Shown piece by piece: positions 23,401 through 38,400 of a stretch of DNA of 64,000 bases. The notes beneath the pieces are model-generated. The model was not told the origin of the DNA. It did no database searches and worked only from the letters and a program-made list of their open reading frames with translations. The DNA lies in contig CAIIXF020000010.1 of the NCBI GenBank assembly GCA_903813345.2, positions 30,248,828 through 30,312,827 of the forward strand, read 5' to 3'. How positions within the stretch are numbered: the stretch's first letter is position 1; each line of letters begins with the position of its first letter. Made by a program: the position numbers and the translations under genes. The stretch is from Owenia fusiformis. Taxonomy: Eukaryota > Annelida > Polychaeta > Sabellida > Oweniidae.

Positions 23401-26400
23401 TCAAATTCGAAGTACTGACTTTGTACCAGTCTATTTTATTTCTCGCTGAAAATACTCCTATCAAGTCATTTTGGGTTTGAATGTATGATCACAGAGGTTT
23501 TAACAGGTTGTTGAAATGTAATTTTCTCAGGAGTCAAAATTTGTTTTTAAACAATAGAAAATCAGGAAAATGCATATTTTTCTACGATTTCTACTGCTTA
23601 ATGCATTATTGGTAAGTATTTCAATTGGATATCTTAAGATATGTGTGAGATATTTATTTCTATTTTCAGTTGGTAAATAAGTTGCAAGATTGTTACATTT
23701 TTTATATGTGTAATGATTTTATTGTTTTGTACATTAATTTGCCATTGTGTGTGATTTTTGAAGAGATTGTTCCAACATGTTATTTCTACGTCTCCTAGCT
23801 TAAATAAAACAATTATAACTAGACTTTGGAAATTGAATAAAGTTCAATTTCAGACTCCAGATTGAGACCATTTTTAGCCGAGTCATCCAGAATAAGCTGA
23901 GTCATCCAGAAAAAGATGGATGAATAAAATAGGAAGGTAGGATAGGATAGAATAGGAAGGAACGATAGGATAGAACAGAATAGGAAGAAAGGATATGATA
24001 GGAGAGGATAGGAAGGAAAGATACGAAGGACGCATAGATAGGAAGGATAGGATAGGATAAGATCAGATAGAAAGGATGGATAAATTTTTCAAAATTTTCG
24101 ACTTCTCTACTCTTGACTTTCTATCAGGATACCATCAGATCGATTTTCCAAAATTGAGCTTTCAAAACGCCATAACTTTCGAACCAGAAGTCGGAAAATT
24201 CTACCCTTAATTCATAACTCACACGTTAAATTTGGAGAAATTTTTATTTTGACCTACTTTTAGGACACCATATCTCAAAAGTGGGTCGAAATATTTTCTG
24301 ACGGCAAAGGCTAACACTATAAGCACACTCTTTCCTACCTGTATACAAAATTTTGAAGCAAATCATTTAAACATAGTGTCAGAATTGGAAAAAATAAGGA
24401 AAAACTATGAATTTGACCTAGATTTTGACCTAGGGATTTTGGTGTCCAAATTTTGAAGTTAAGTAGCCTTCGAGGTCCCCTTCTTTCATAAGCTTTCATT
24501 ATTTTAAGCTGTACTTAGTCTATATCTCGTATTTTACACTTCAAAAAAATCTTTTTTCCTATTGACATAACATGGGGCACCAAATTTAGCGATTTTTGAG
24601 CTTTAAATATGTCATAACTTCCGAACCGGAAGTCCGATCGAAATTTGATTTGCAGATTCGGATTCCTGAGAAAATTCTATACTTAATTCATAACTCAAAC
24701 GTTAAATTTGGAGAATTTTTTATTTTGACCTACTTTTCTGACACCATATCTCAAAAGTGGGGCAAAATACTTTCTGACGGCAAAAGGCTAACACTATTAG
24801 CACACTCTTGGCTACATGTATACAAAATTTCGAAGAATATAATTAATCTGTAGTGTCAGAATCGCAAAAATAAGGAAAAACTTTGAATTTGACCTAGATT
24901 TTGACCTAGGCATTTGTGTCCAAATTTTAAAGCTAGATGGCTTTTGAGGTCCCATTCTTTTAAAAGCTTTCATTATATTTAGCTGAACTCTTTCCCATTG
25001 ACTTAACATGGGCTCCAAATTAAGCGATTTTTGAGCTTTCAAAACGCCATAACTTCAGAACCGGAAGTCTGATCCATATTTTGTTTTCAGATTCGGAATT
25101 CTGAGGAAATTTCCTATAAGACTGATATCCTGGACATTTGATTCGGAGAACTTTTTTTGGACCTCGTTTTTGGACACTGATATCTCGAAATCGGTTAGAG
25201 ATATCAAAAAACTAAATGACGCTAGCTTTCCTTCTTTTTTATAAGGAACACAATGAAAAAAACCGGATCGAAAATATTTAAGGACGACCGAGAAAATCGA
25301 AAAAAAGTGACAAAGTACTGGATTTGACTTAGTTCCTGACCTTTGACCTAGATAAAAATTTGACCCAATTTCCTACCAACTAGATACTGAACCTAAATAT
25401 ACTGTATTATAGTCTTTACTGGATTCCTTATAGTTATTGAAAAAACTCTTAAAGAAAAATAAGAAAAATAAGAATAAGAAGAAGAAGAATGAGAATACTG
25501 GCAAAAACAATAGACTCCAGATTGACATCTGGAGTCTAATAAGAATACTGGCAAAAACAATAGACTCCAGATTGACATCTCTGGAGTCTAATAATGCAAA
25601 TTTTGAGTACAGTCGGATATGAAATATACAATTATTGAAAGAATGATAATTCTATTTTTGTTTGCAAGGTACTAAGTAACCAAACAACAAATGCATTGCA
25701 TAAAAAAAAGTGAACAAAGTTAGAAATTATTACAGACGGATTAACAATAATAATCTACAAAATGTTAATAATGCTTTTACAGGGTTCGTACACCTTTTTC
25801 AAAATGAATTTCCCTGACAATTCCCTGACATTTCCAGGCAAAAAAGGAAATTTCCAGATCTAATTTTCCTCGCGCGCCCTCTAAAAAGTCTCAAACAACT
25901 GTATTATTCAAGACAAAAAGACTTATTATGAAACATTTGGGGTTTCTCCTTCAGTACCACTTCTCATGACTTAACTACTTGTACAGGCAGTCTTATTCAC
26001 CAATTTATTCCTGATAAATTTTATTTTTTAATATTACATATTTTACATTGCATTAGGCCAAAGGTAAACATACATGTACAGGGGCATAGTCAACAAGTAT
26101 CAAGGAGGTGCATCATTTGGGGTTTGCATCACTGCGAGCGAAGGAAAACCAGAAGGGGGGGGGGGGGGGTACGGGGGTTCATCCCCGGAAATTTTTTCAA
26201 AATTGACAATTGTATATGGTGCATTCTAAGCATTTCAAACTATAATTTGTTAATGTTTTCTAATGAATCCAAATGACAACTGAAACTTTAAAATTTTGAT
26301 CTAAATCCTACTAGAAAAATAGCAACTCACTTGAGGGGCAATTCCCACCTAATGAAACATATTTCTATTGAATACTATCATTGTGAACATTATATGATAG

Positions 26401-29400
26401 CAATAACCTGGCATTACTATTGTCTTCTCCCTTTTGGGAAAATTACACCAAAACAATTGACACCATATTAGAAATTCCTTCTCAAGTAGCATCACCAGAT
26501 CACGAAAAGGCTCAGGCCTATGATACCAAATCAAATAATCAGTATTTTGTGTTATCAGGAATCAAATTTCTTTAAATTATCAAAAATTTCATAAAAAAAT
26601 GGTGGCAATTTTGAATTCAGAGACCATCTTGAATATTTCTTCTTGAGCAAGTCCTTTGTCCCTAAGGCTACATCATACAAAATTTGAGCCAAAGTAAAAT
26701 GCTGGGTTCATCTTTACAAGAAGAAAAATTTGGACCAAATTCAAAAACTGTTAATAGTACCCCACACACATTTTGGTTGCCTACTTCCATGTGCTAAGGT
26801 TTTCAAAATTGGCAAAGCCCCTGAAAGTTGAAAAGACTGACGTACGATCGGACTGTCGAACAGACAGCTTCTTAATATAATAAATACAATTTTACATTGT
26901 AAAGAGCTCCCAGATTTTTTTTTGTTTTTCACCTCCCGCCACCCCCCTCAGATTAACCCCTCATCAAACCATGAAATATATACCAGTAATTAACTAAGGC
27001 TAAGCTTACTACATAATAAAAAAGCATAATTGTATTAAATCATCTATACATTATTTTTATTGTTCGGTTTCAGTGTAATGTTCACACTGTTCTTACAAAT
27101 AGACAATACCAGATCTAATGTCATTCAACCAACCCTAATGAAAAGATTTGCAATTTGTGGAAACAACTAGATGATTTTGGATTTCACTTATATCCTGTCA
27201 TAGCCCTAAAATGTATTTTGCTGGAACATTATTCTTTCAACATTGATACAAAATTCCCTGACATTTCCCTGACACATCTACTGTTTCAAAATTCCCTGAC
27301 ATTTTTGGCTCTTTTTGACCCAATTTTAAAATTCCCTGACATTTCCAGCACCTGGAAAAATAAATAAATTTCCCTGACATTTCCAGGTGTGTACGAACCC
27401 TGTTTTAGTACAGAATAATGTGCTGACATGTTATGGATTCTACTGATATAATAAAATGTAATCTGAATGTTATTGACTTGCTCTAAAATTATCTGGAATT
27501 ATCGAATTAATAAGATCTTATAAGACAAGTTATGGATTCCACTGATATAATTGATATGTAATCTTGATGTCATTGACTTGCTATATTGATTCTAAAATTA
27601 TCTGAAATTATTGGAATTATCCAATTAATAAGATCTTATGAGGCAAAGCTATACCAAATCCTGTTGAGAAAAAATCTATTTTTCATTTTAACCAAGCATG
27701 ATAAAAATAATGAAATAAATACTATTTTTAAGGTAAGGACTGATGCGGATGATAGTCAAGATGTTGAGATTGGCTTTGACATGCCTGATGCACACTATGA
27801 AGACAAAGAGAGTATGTCCCAAATCATCCCAGAGTGTGAAAAGCACTTCTATGGACCATCCTGTGATATCTACTGCAACCCTGTTGATGATGAGCTTGGT
27901 CACTACCTATGTAATCCCATCAATGGAGAGAAGGTATGTCGAAATGGCTTCGCTGAACCAAAAACGGACTGTACTGTCAAGGTACCAATTAAACAAAACT
28001 GTCCTATAAGTGGTGATTGTATTAATGGAACATGTGTGAACCAACGATGTGTGTGCAACCCGGGCTGGACTGGAATGTATTGCGAAGAAATCATTGTTGG
28101 TTGTTCAAGTGGTAATCCTTGTCTAAATGGTGGAGTATGCCGGAACACAAATACTGGCAACAGATACCAATGCTTTTGTCAACCCGACTGGACCGGTACA
28201 AACTGTGAGACACCCATCAACAGATGTCCTCTAAACTATTATGGCCCAAGCTGTGAGGTATTTTGCCTCGCCGCAGATGATTGTGATGGAGGGCATTATA
28301 CATGTGATCCAAACACTGGGGCGAAGGTTTGTCTTCCTGGCTATGCAGTTCCTGAAAATGATTGTAAACTCAAAACAATTCCCAAACCATCTGATCCAGA
28401 TTGCCCAATTGACTCTCCTTGTGTTTATGGAAGATGCTACAGACGAGCGTGTTGCTGTAATGAACATTACTCTGGTGTAAGATGTGAAACATTTATAGAC
28501 TATTGCGTAAGCCAACCTTGCCAAAATGGTGGAACATGTAACCCGTTGGTAGGTGGGAACACATGTACTTGCTTGAGGGACTACACTGGTACTCATTGCG
28601 AAACCTATGATCCCCAATGCCCTCCAAATTACTACAACCCTCCTGCTTGTAATGTGTACTGTCTTGCTGCGGATGATTGTGAAAGAGGGCATTATACATG
28701 TGATCCCAACACAGGAGCGAAAGTTTGCCTACCTAGGTATGCTATGCCTGAAAACGATTGTAAAATCAAAACTCTTCCACCTCCATCGGATCCAGATTGT
28801 CCAACTGACTCTTTTTGTGTTTATGGAAGGTGCTACAGACAGTCTTGTTGCTGTAATGAACATTACACTGGTGTAAGATGTGAAACATTTATTGACTATT
28901 GCATAAGCCAACCTTGTCAAAATGAAGGCACATGTAATCCAATGGTAGGTGGGTACACATGCATCTGCTTGAGGGACTACACTGGTACTCATTGCGAAAC
29001 ATATGATCCGCAATGTCCTCCAAATTATTACAATCCACCTGCTTGCAATGTGTACTGTCTTGCTGCGGATGATTGTGATAGAGGGCATTATACTTGTGAT
29101 CCAAACACTGGGGTGAAGGTTTGTCTTCCTGGATATGCAATGCCTGAAAATGATTGTAAACTCAAAACAATTCCCCCACCATCTGATCCAGATTGCCCAA
29201 CTGACTCTCCATGCGTCTATGGCAGATGCTACAGACAGTCTTGTTGCTGTAATGATCATTACACTGGTGTAAGATGTGAAACATTTATTGACTATTGCTT
29301 AAGCCAACCTTGTCAAAATGAAGGCACATGTAATCCAATGGTAGGTGGGTACACATGCATCTGCTTGAGGGACTACACTGGTACTCATTGTGAAACATAT

Positions 29401-32400
29401 GATCCCCAATGCCCTCCAAATTACTACAACCCACCTGCTTGTGATGTGTACTGTCTTGCCGCGGATGATTGTGATAGAGGGCATTATACATGTGATCCAA
29501 ACACAGGAGCAAAGGTTTGTCTTCCTGGATATGCAGTTCCTGAAAATGACTGCAAAGTAAAAACACTCCCTCCATCAAATGATCCAGATTGCCCAATTGA
29601 CTCTCCGTGTCTTTATGGAAGATGCTACAGACGGGCATGTTGCTGTAATGAACATTACACAGGAGTTAGATGTGAAACTTTTATAGATTATTGTGTCAGC
29701 CAACCTTGTTTGAATGGAGGCACATGTAATCCAATGGTAGGTGGTTACACATGCATCTGCTTGAGGGACTACACTGGAACTCATTGCGAAACCTATGATC
29801 CACAATGTCCTCCAAATTACTACAACCCACCAACTTGCAATGTGTTCTGTCTTGCTGCGGATGATTGTGATAGAGGGCACTATACTTGTGATCCTAACAC
29901 AGGGGCCAAGGTTTGTCTTCCTGGATATGCAGTTCCTGAAAATGATTGTAAACTCAAAACAGTTCCCCCACCATCTGATCCAGATTGCCCAACTGACTCT
30001 CCATGTCTTTATGGAAGATGCTACAGACGAGCGTGTTGCTGTAATGCACATTACACAGGAGATAGATGTGAAACTTTTATAGATTATTGTGTCAGTAATC
30101 CATGCCAAAATGGTGGAACGTGCAATGCCACTGTTGGAGGGTTTACATGTACATGTCCAAAAGACTACACAGGGAGATGGTGTGAAACATATGATCTGCA
30201 ATGTCCTCCAAATTACTATAACCCACCAGATTGCAATGTATACTGCCTTGCCGCAGATGATTGTGATAGAGGTCATTATACTTGTGATCCTAACACAGGG
30301 GCCAAGGTTTGTCTACCTGGATATGCAATGCCTGAATATGACTGCAAAATAAAAACGATTCCCCCACCAACTGATCCAGATTGCCCAACTGACTCTCCAT
30401 GTGTTTATGGAAGATGCTACAGACGGGCATGCTGCTGTGATGAACAATACACGGGTGTTAGATGCGAGACCTTTATAGACAATTGCGTAAGTGAACCTTG
30501 TTTAAATGGAGGCACATGTAATCCAATTGTAGGTGGGTACACATGCACTTGCTTGATAGACTATTCTGGTACTCATTGCGAAACACATGATCCACAATGT
30601 CCTCCAAATTACTACAATCCACCTGCTTGCAATGTGTACTGTCTTGCTGCGGATGATTGTGATAGAGGGCATTATACTTGTGATCCCAACACTGGTGCAA
30701 AGGTATGCAGATATGGTTGGGATCTACCAGAACTGAACTGTACACTCAGAATTATCCCAAAGCCAGTTGATGAAGAATGCCCAGACTCTGAGATAACTTG
30801 TGTAGCAGGTCAGTGTCATAATAAATCTTGCTGTTGCTATGACAACTGGACAGGACCCCATTGTGACATACCAGTAGACCACTGTTCAAATAACCCTTGT
30901 TATAATGGATCAACATGCGAAAGAGAGACAGATCGATACAGATGCATTTGTGCAAAAGATATGTATGGGTATAACTGTGACACATACTGTAAACCAGCTG
31001 ATGATTGCCCAACTGGCCACTACACATGTGACAGTAAATCAGGAGAAAAGATATGTCTTGAAGGTTGGGAGACTCCGGAAATCAACTGCACACTTAGAAT
31101 CATCCCTCCTCCTTTAGATTCTGAATGCCCTGATGAAGGATTCTGTGCCGCTGGTCAATGCCACAACAAAAGCTGTTGTTGTCATGACAAATGGACAGGA
31201 ATGCTTTGCGAAACAAGAATTGATGAATGCCTCAGCGAACCATGCCAGAATGAGGGTACATGTCAAGCAGATGAGTCAAAGTACGAATGTCTTTGCGCTC
31301 CAAATTACTATGGCTACAACTGTGAAACACTGTGTAAAGATGCAGATGACTGCATCTATGGGCACTATGTGTGTAACAGAACAACGGGCGAAAAGATATG
31401 TCTTGAAGGTTGGGCTTTGCCAGAGATAAACTGCACACTAAGGACAATTCCACCTATTGTAGATCCTGATTGCCCAGATAATGGTGTTTGCGTATCAGGG
31501 CAATGCCATAACAATGGTTGCTGTTGTAACGATCAATGGACTGGCGAGTTTTGTGATGTCATAGTAGACGCCTGTGCAAGTAACCCATGCCTGAATCAGG
31601 CCACCTGTAACCCAACAGATGGGGGTTACACATGTCTTTGTGATTTTCGATATACAGGAACTCACTGTGAGACTTTCATTCCAAAGTGATTATTTTCACA
31701 ACCTCCAAGTTAATCGTGCTTTAACTGTAATATAGCCATTGTGCTAGCAAAAAACTAGACTTATATCAAATTTCATTGTAAAATGTAACAAATTCATTGT
31801 GTTATAACAAATGCTTTCATTGAATATAATCTTTTTAACTGTAATTTAGACATTGCACTCGTATAAACTGCTTTCATCAAATAAATATACATGTATTATA
31901 ATAATTATTTTAAAATATAATATAGACATTGTGTTAAATTAAACTGTTTGTATGAACTATAAATTTTAAACTGTAATGTACGTTAAGCTGGGCTAGTATA
32001 AAATGTTTTCATGGACTATCATATTTTTGTAAACTAAAATATAGTCATTGCAACAGAAAACATGCTTTCATGGACTATCAAATTATAAACATTTACTGTA
32101 GACACTGTCCTAGTATAGACTGTTGTCATGGACTATCAAATCATTTAACTGTGCAACTGCCTAGTGTAAACTGTTTTCATGGACTATCATACTTTTGTAA
32201 ACTGAAATGTAGAAACTGCACTAGAAAAACCTACTTCCATGGACTTTCACATTATTAATTGTATCATAGACAGTTATAAACTAATCTAGCAATTTAATTA
32301 TTCCAAATTTGACTATCACATTTGTAAACTGAAATGTAGAAATTACCCTAAAGTAATCTGCTTTTTGTGTATCAGCACTTTTGGTGGTGACATAATAAAT

Positions 32401-35400
32401 ATATATTAATTCAATAATTTCAGCTTACCAAAACCAATGTCTACATCAGTCTGAGGGGATACATTGATTTCTTTGGTTGCATGATCTTTTGCAAGTTCCG
32501 GCATTTTGACAAATATCTCTGGCCGTGATGTCATACATTGTTCAATGAACTGGAAACTGATTTCACATTGTGATTGGTTGGATTTAGCCAAATCTTGTGA
32601 CACTGAAAAAGATGAATGTTAAATGCATCGTTAACAAATTATGAAATCAAATTTCTGACTTTTTTCCCCAAACACTTGAAAGATTCCATACAAAAAAATA
32701 TTGAGGCTAAAATTTACTTCTCATTATTTAATACTGAACAATATTTATAGAAAAAGTTTATTTTTAGATTTTAGATTTTGTCACATGACAGCTATTATAT
32801 CTAACCATACAAACAAAACATATGAAAGAAAATAATATTTTATTTTAATTACCTTTATCCAGATTAGTCAGAAATCTGTTAATGAGTTGACATAGGACTT
32901 TTCTATACTTGGACACATGTTCAGATGTGATGGTCCCCTCATGACTGGAATGAAACAATAATGATGAAATTGGATTTGGAATAACTTCATAAATCTGTTA
33001 ATGAGTTGACATAGGACTTTTCTATACTTGGACACATGTTCAGGTGTGATGGTCCCCTCATGACTGGAATAAAACAATAATGATGAAATTGGATTTGTAA
33101 TAACTTCTCAAATCTGTTAATAAGGTGAAGATCACTTTTCTGACTTCAAGACATGTTCAGATGATGGTCTGAAATATAATGATGACAAAACTATAAATCA
33201 AATTACTGATATGTATATGAACCAATCGTTTTTTTTACCTATAAGTAAATAGATCAAATACACTAGTCTAATATAGAATAGTAACTTTAATCAATAATCT
33301 CATATTACTTGGAAAGTCATCTTGATTCAAGGAATCACTAATATATTTCAAAACAATACTTAGAAACTTGGGATTAAGAGGTTTAATAAACAAAGAACCT
33401 ACAAATCATAATATTTGTCTATAATCACCTAGGAATAAAATATTACTAAAAGTTCTAGTTCAAAATCTTATATAGAATAAAAAATAAACAGAAATATATA
33501 AAGTAAACATAATATCACATAATCAACACTTTTGATAGCATAAGATGTCTAGAATCATACACAAATCAACATAAAATTGTTGATAAAAATAGAGTACGAT
33601 GAGCATGAGCGAGCAGCAAATTTTAACAAATTTATTCATCCTTTTTCTAATATGATTTATATCCCATGCTTAATCCACTAAATCCTTACATTTCACTGAT
33701 TAATTCTGAAAAGCAAGGCCGTTGTTATTATGATGTTAAATAATATTTGAGAAAATAAATGATATATCATTGCATGTTAAACTCAAGCTTTTCTAAGAAT
33801 AATCGAATAATTTGACTTCAGAATGGCGAAGGATGTCATGATAATGCTGAAAATCTGAGCAATGATTTGACGAGTGATCAGCTTAAGTAATTTTGTGATA
33901 TCACACTTTTGAGGAATGAGTTTTTTGTAATGCAAATTACTAGCCAAAGAAATTATGCTTGTATAAAAATAATATCCGCATCTTGTACACAAAAACTGAA
34001 TTAAAAAAAGGTGACCGACCTTTCAGAACTTTCCTAATAATTAGGAATACAGTAACTTTGTTGGTATCAATAGTGTCCAATAAAATCCATAGAATATGGT
34101 ATTAAAATTTTTTCTGAGTTCTTGATAATCAAAACAAGTTCATTATGCATCCCTATTTATCGATACAATTCATAACAACACTGCAAACATCTCCTTCACA
34201 CGAGCCTTCATTTTTTAAAAATGATCTCTTGTTTGAAGCTTCTAGCTCAATTTTGAAGGAACTAAAATTAAAGATACATCTTATTTTTTGGCATGTTTTG
34301 GCACATTTCTGACTGAAATCCGAAAAAAAATTGGCGGTTACACCCCCCCCCCCCTCACTAAAAGCTGGCTTTGCCCCTGTGTTATATTCTACTTTTAGAT
34401 ATCCAATCAATGTGACTGAAAAAGAGATGAATTTAAAAGTTCTAAGATTCCAAGGTATGTAAATGGTATACCTTGGTAATTCAAGGTGAGGAATAAATGG
34501 GATATCCAAAATGTGACAACCTCAGCTCACAGGGCTTCAAAATCCAGAATATGCTCTTTCTTTTTACCCCCTGCGATAAGCAGTTAGCATTTCCCCGATT
34601 AAGAACTTGCAATCTGATTGGTCGTCTCAACACTGCGACAGAAATCATGTATAAGTCATTGTGCATAATACGATCACGTGATTCAGTTTAATCAGGTGCT
34701 TCCAAATTGGTTATAGCAGGGGGGGAAGAAGGAGGTATGGATTCTGGAAACCTGCTTAGGAGGTTGAAAATGTGACTTTAGAACATATCCTAGGTTCACA
34801 TTCCAGGGATCTGATTTAAAGGGAGTCTTAAAGAGATAAATCCAAAGAGCACAGTGGATTGATTGGTACAGCCTACTAAGTACCTTTATGTTTGTCTAGT
34901 CAATCATGAATTTTTTACCCTGGAACTCTAATATCTTGAAAATTATTTCTTTGAAGAACTATGATATTTTGGAAATTCTTAACAATTTAAGAGTCTGTGT
35001 TTCTTTCACATACACATATATATTTCTACAATCAATGTTTTACTCTTTCCCATGCTGTTTTGTCTTTCAAAGCAATAGAGTAGAAATTAGATTAACTTTA
35101 TCTCATAGGAAACATATCAAAACAATTTTGGGTAAACTTAAAGTAAACAGGACATGTGATGAAATGGAAGATGATAAAAGTTTATACTTAAAGGGAGAAT
35201 CAGATCTAGCGAGCTAGCAACCTTAACAAAAACTGTTTCAATTTTAGAATATTTCTGGCTCATATCATTCTTTGTCATTTCTATTTTCTAAAAATCCAAG
35301 TGCATAATTTCAGGAAAACATACAATTTCTACAATAATGGATCATTTTCTTATAAATATGGTTACCATATTTATTATTTGGGGGAATATTAAAGTCCCCT

Positions 35401-38400
35401 TTTTGCACTTTAAATCTAAAATATCTTCACCAACATATTGCGGATCTTTTGGAAGATATCACATGTGAGATTGTGGATTGTATATGTTGCTTGCAATTTT
35501 ATCACCCCTTATAGATCTGATTCTGCCTTTAAATTCTTTTCTACAACTTGAATAAATTGATCAAAATGGCTTTCTGGACATTCTCTATAAAGCTCATGAT
35601 TGATTGGAAGGCAATTTGAGAACATGTATTTCTACTTTATTTTGCTAACAGGATGTAAACAGACTGATTGGTGAAATACAGGATGATAAAACTTGATACA
35701 GACTGCTATAAGTTTTTGGAATCAGCAGGTATCTGATGAAAAGTGAATATAAATCTGATAGACACATTCTGACTTTTCAGGCCAACCTCTGAAGCTCAAA
35801 CCAACTTTATTCAAACTTCTTATCTTGAACTATAGTCATTTTACCTCTACTCAATTCTCTCATCTTGCTTTCTAAAGTTTTAGTTGCTATTAAACCTCTT
35901 TTGGAGATGCCATTCTCTTTTATATTCATAACCAGAACAACGGCAACGCCAAAGCGTAGCGAATCCCATCAAACAGAAATGGCTGGCATTTTTACAAACG
36001 AAATATGTAGCAAATATCATAAAATAAACACACATAAGAAAGGCCACCATTTTCAAAATGGTTGCTCACAAGCCAAGATGTCATCAGAAGATGTAATTTG
36101 CTTTATCTTTATAGTATTCACATACCAAATATGAACAAAATCGCTCCACTACTTTTCGAGTTACAGCAAAAATCGTAAAATAATGAGTAAAGGCAGAGTA
36201 AAATACATTAAAATGGATGGCCACCTTCTACCAAAAGTGTCATTAGACAGTGTGCCACGCTTATGTCATTCACATACCAAATATGAACAAAATCGCTCCA
36301 CTACTTTTCGCGTTATAGTAAAATACGTTAAAATGGTGGCCATTTTGAAAAATGGTGGCCATTTTGAAAAATGGCCGCCTTCTACCAAAAGTATCATTAG
36401 ACAGTGTGCCATGCTTATAGTATTCACAAACCAAATATGAACAAAATCGCTCCACTACTTTTCGAGTAATAGTAAAATATGTTAAAATGGCGGCCATTTT
36501 TCAAAATGACCGCCTCCTACCAAAAGTGTCATTAGACAGTGAGCCATGCTTATAGTATTCAAATACCAAATATGAACAAAATCGCACCACTACTTCTCGA
36601 GTTACAGCAAAAATCGTAAAATAACGAGTAAAGGCTGCCACTTTTCAAGATGGCTGCCATGTGCTTCTTTAATATCTATATTTCTAGCTTTATCAATGTC
36701 CTATATAATTTTTCTACATTTAAAACATATTGCTATTACAGTTTTACATATTGCACCTAAATTACTGTAAAATAGGCACTAAAATGGCCGCCATTTTTAA
36801 ATGAGCAGCCATTTTGAAAATCGGCTTTCGAGCAGAACTTCTACCCTCATAGGGTATATGTGTACAAAATATGAACAAAATCGGGCCAATGTTATTTGAG
36901 TTATTGCCCGGACGGACGGACGGAGGCGTTCCATATATCCCTCCGAACTTCGTTCGATGGGATAATTAGGAAATATAGTGAAGGTGAGGGGGCGTGATGG
37001 GGTGGGGTTAAAAGACTGAAGTACTTTGAAATCCTGTTCTACGAGTTTAGAAGTAAAAAAAGACTATGCAGATCGAGTTAAGAAGAACTTTCTCAAAAGT
37101 ATTAACCAATTTTTTAACTGAAGTTAAATATTTGAAAGGTAATTTGAGTTATATTCCATGTAATTTAATGAAGCTACCTATATAAAAGGCCCCATATAAA
37201 GTTTAATAACAAATAAATGAAAAAAGCATATTTTCTTTACATGGGGCCTTTAAAAAGCAAATGATGTGAATTTACACTCATCACATCTTTCTGCCTTAAA
37301 ACTAGCAATATAGATAGGAACTAAAAGAAGGCAAGCTCTTTATTAACTACCCTTTGCATTCGTTTGACTTCACTTCTTAGAGAGCTTCGTCTTCACTCTT
37401 TCAAACTAAAATAAACCTGTGAACTCACCGCGCCAATTAGTGTTCGTCGGCCAAATTTGACCGACGTTCTATATATGGTTATTCCTTCTGACGTCATCGT
37501 TGAGCCCGAAATTGACCAATGACATGCGCATATTTAATTAGAACACATTTGGCGTATGTTTCTTCAAGCTCGCCCATTGGTGGAAGAAAGGTCAGCGCGT
37601 AAGTCAAAAGTGATTTATTACCCAAACTGTCACCGGCACCCGTCGTGGGGGCGGGGCCACTAAACTGTAATATGGTCTCTACTAGGCAGAGTGTAGTTTA
37701 ACTAGACTCTGCACGCAGGGTATTTATTAACCGAACTCTAGCATCTAATCATTTTTCTATTATTGGGCAGTAAATGTCTAATTTTAATCCAAAGCTGTAA
37801 TTTTAACAAAGATTGCACCATTGATTGCCGCAATCACTAGAACAAAAGCCCTATAAATATGGATCATTAGTGCATGTTGTTGCATCAAAAATAACAGGAA
37901 ATTATCTGATAAATCTTTCCGATTCAGGAAATAGAGCAATAATCTTATCTATTGCCTTTACAAATAATATCACATTGTCTTTGTTCAGTATGGATTTATT
38001 TACATCTCGTCTCTGGGCAACGGAATGAATATTTAAGAAATATAGACCGAAGATCAGGTGTTATATTGATGAATAAACCCTGCAGGTCAAGGCACAAATG
38101 CTTTCTTCGGAGCTTTTGTGCTGAGCCCAAAGGGGTTTATTCGTTGATATAACACTTGCTCTGAGGTCTATATTACGATTCAAATATGAAAACATTATGG
38201 TCAGTCATTACTACACTCCGACGTTATGATGGCACACATTACTCATATTACCCAAGGTATTGTTGACGAATACACCCCAGGAGAAATGTTGACTTTGTTC
38301 ACAGTTTATAGAAGACATGAATACAGTCATGTTTGAATTAAGTAATATTTTATAAAAATATATCATTTAATGTTAAATAAAGGGTTTGTTCATCTTCACA

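Noticed and set aside
27586-27732. N-terminal extension of the multi-DSL frame (MILKLSEII...)
   Set aside because: It lacks signal-peptide character and is intron-like in composition. A phase-0 acceptor at 27731-27732 explains where the exon really begins.
28231-30276. Long minus-strand open frames opposite the DSL/EGF exon
   Set aside because: They are shadows of the Cys-rich repeats (reverse-strand Ala/Thr/Ile-rich translations) with the same 396-bp periodicity.
34906-35217. 103-codon plus frame in ATR intron 1
   Set aside because: Low complexity, no conserved motif and no splice context.
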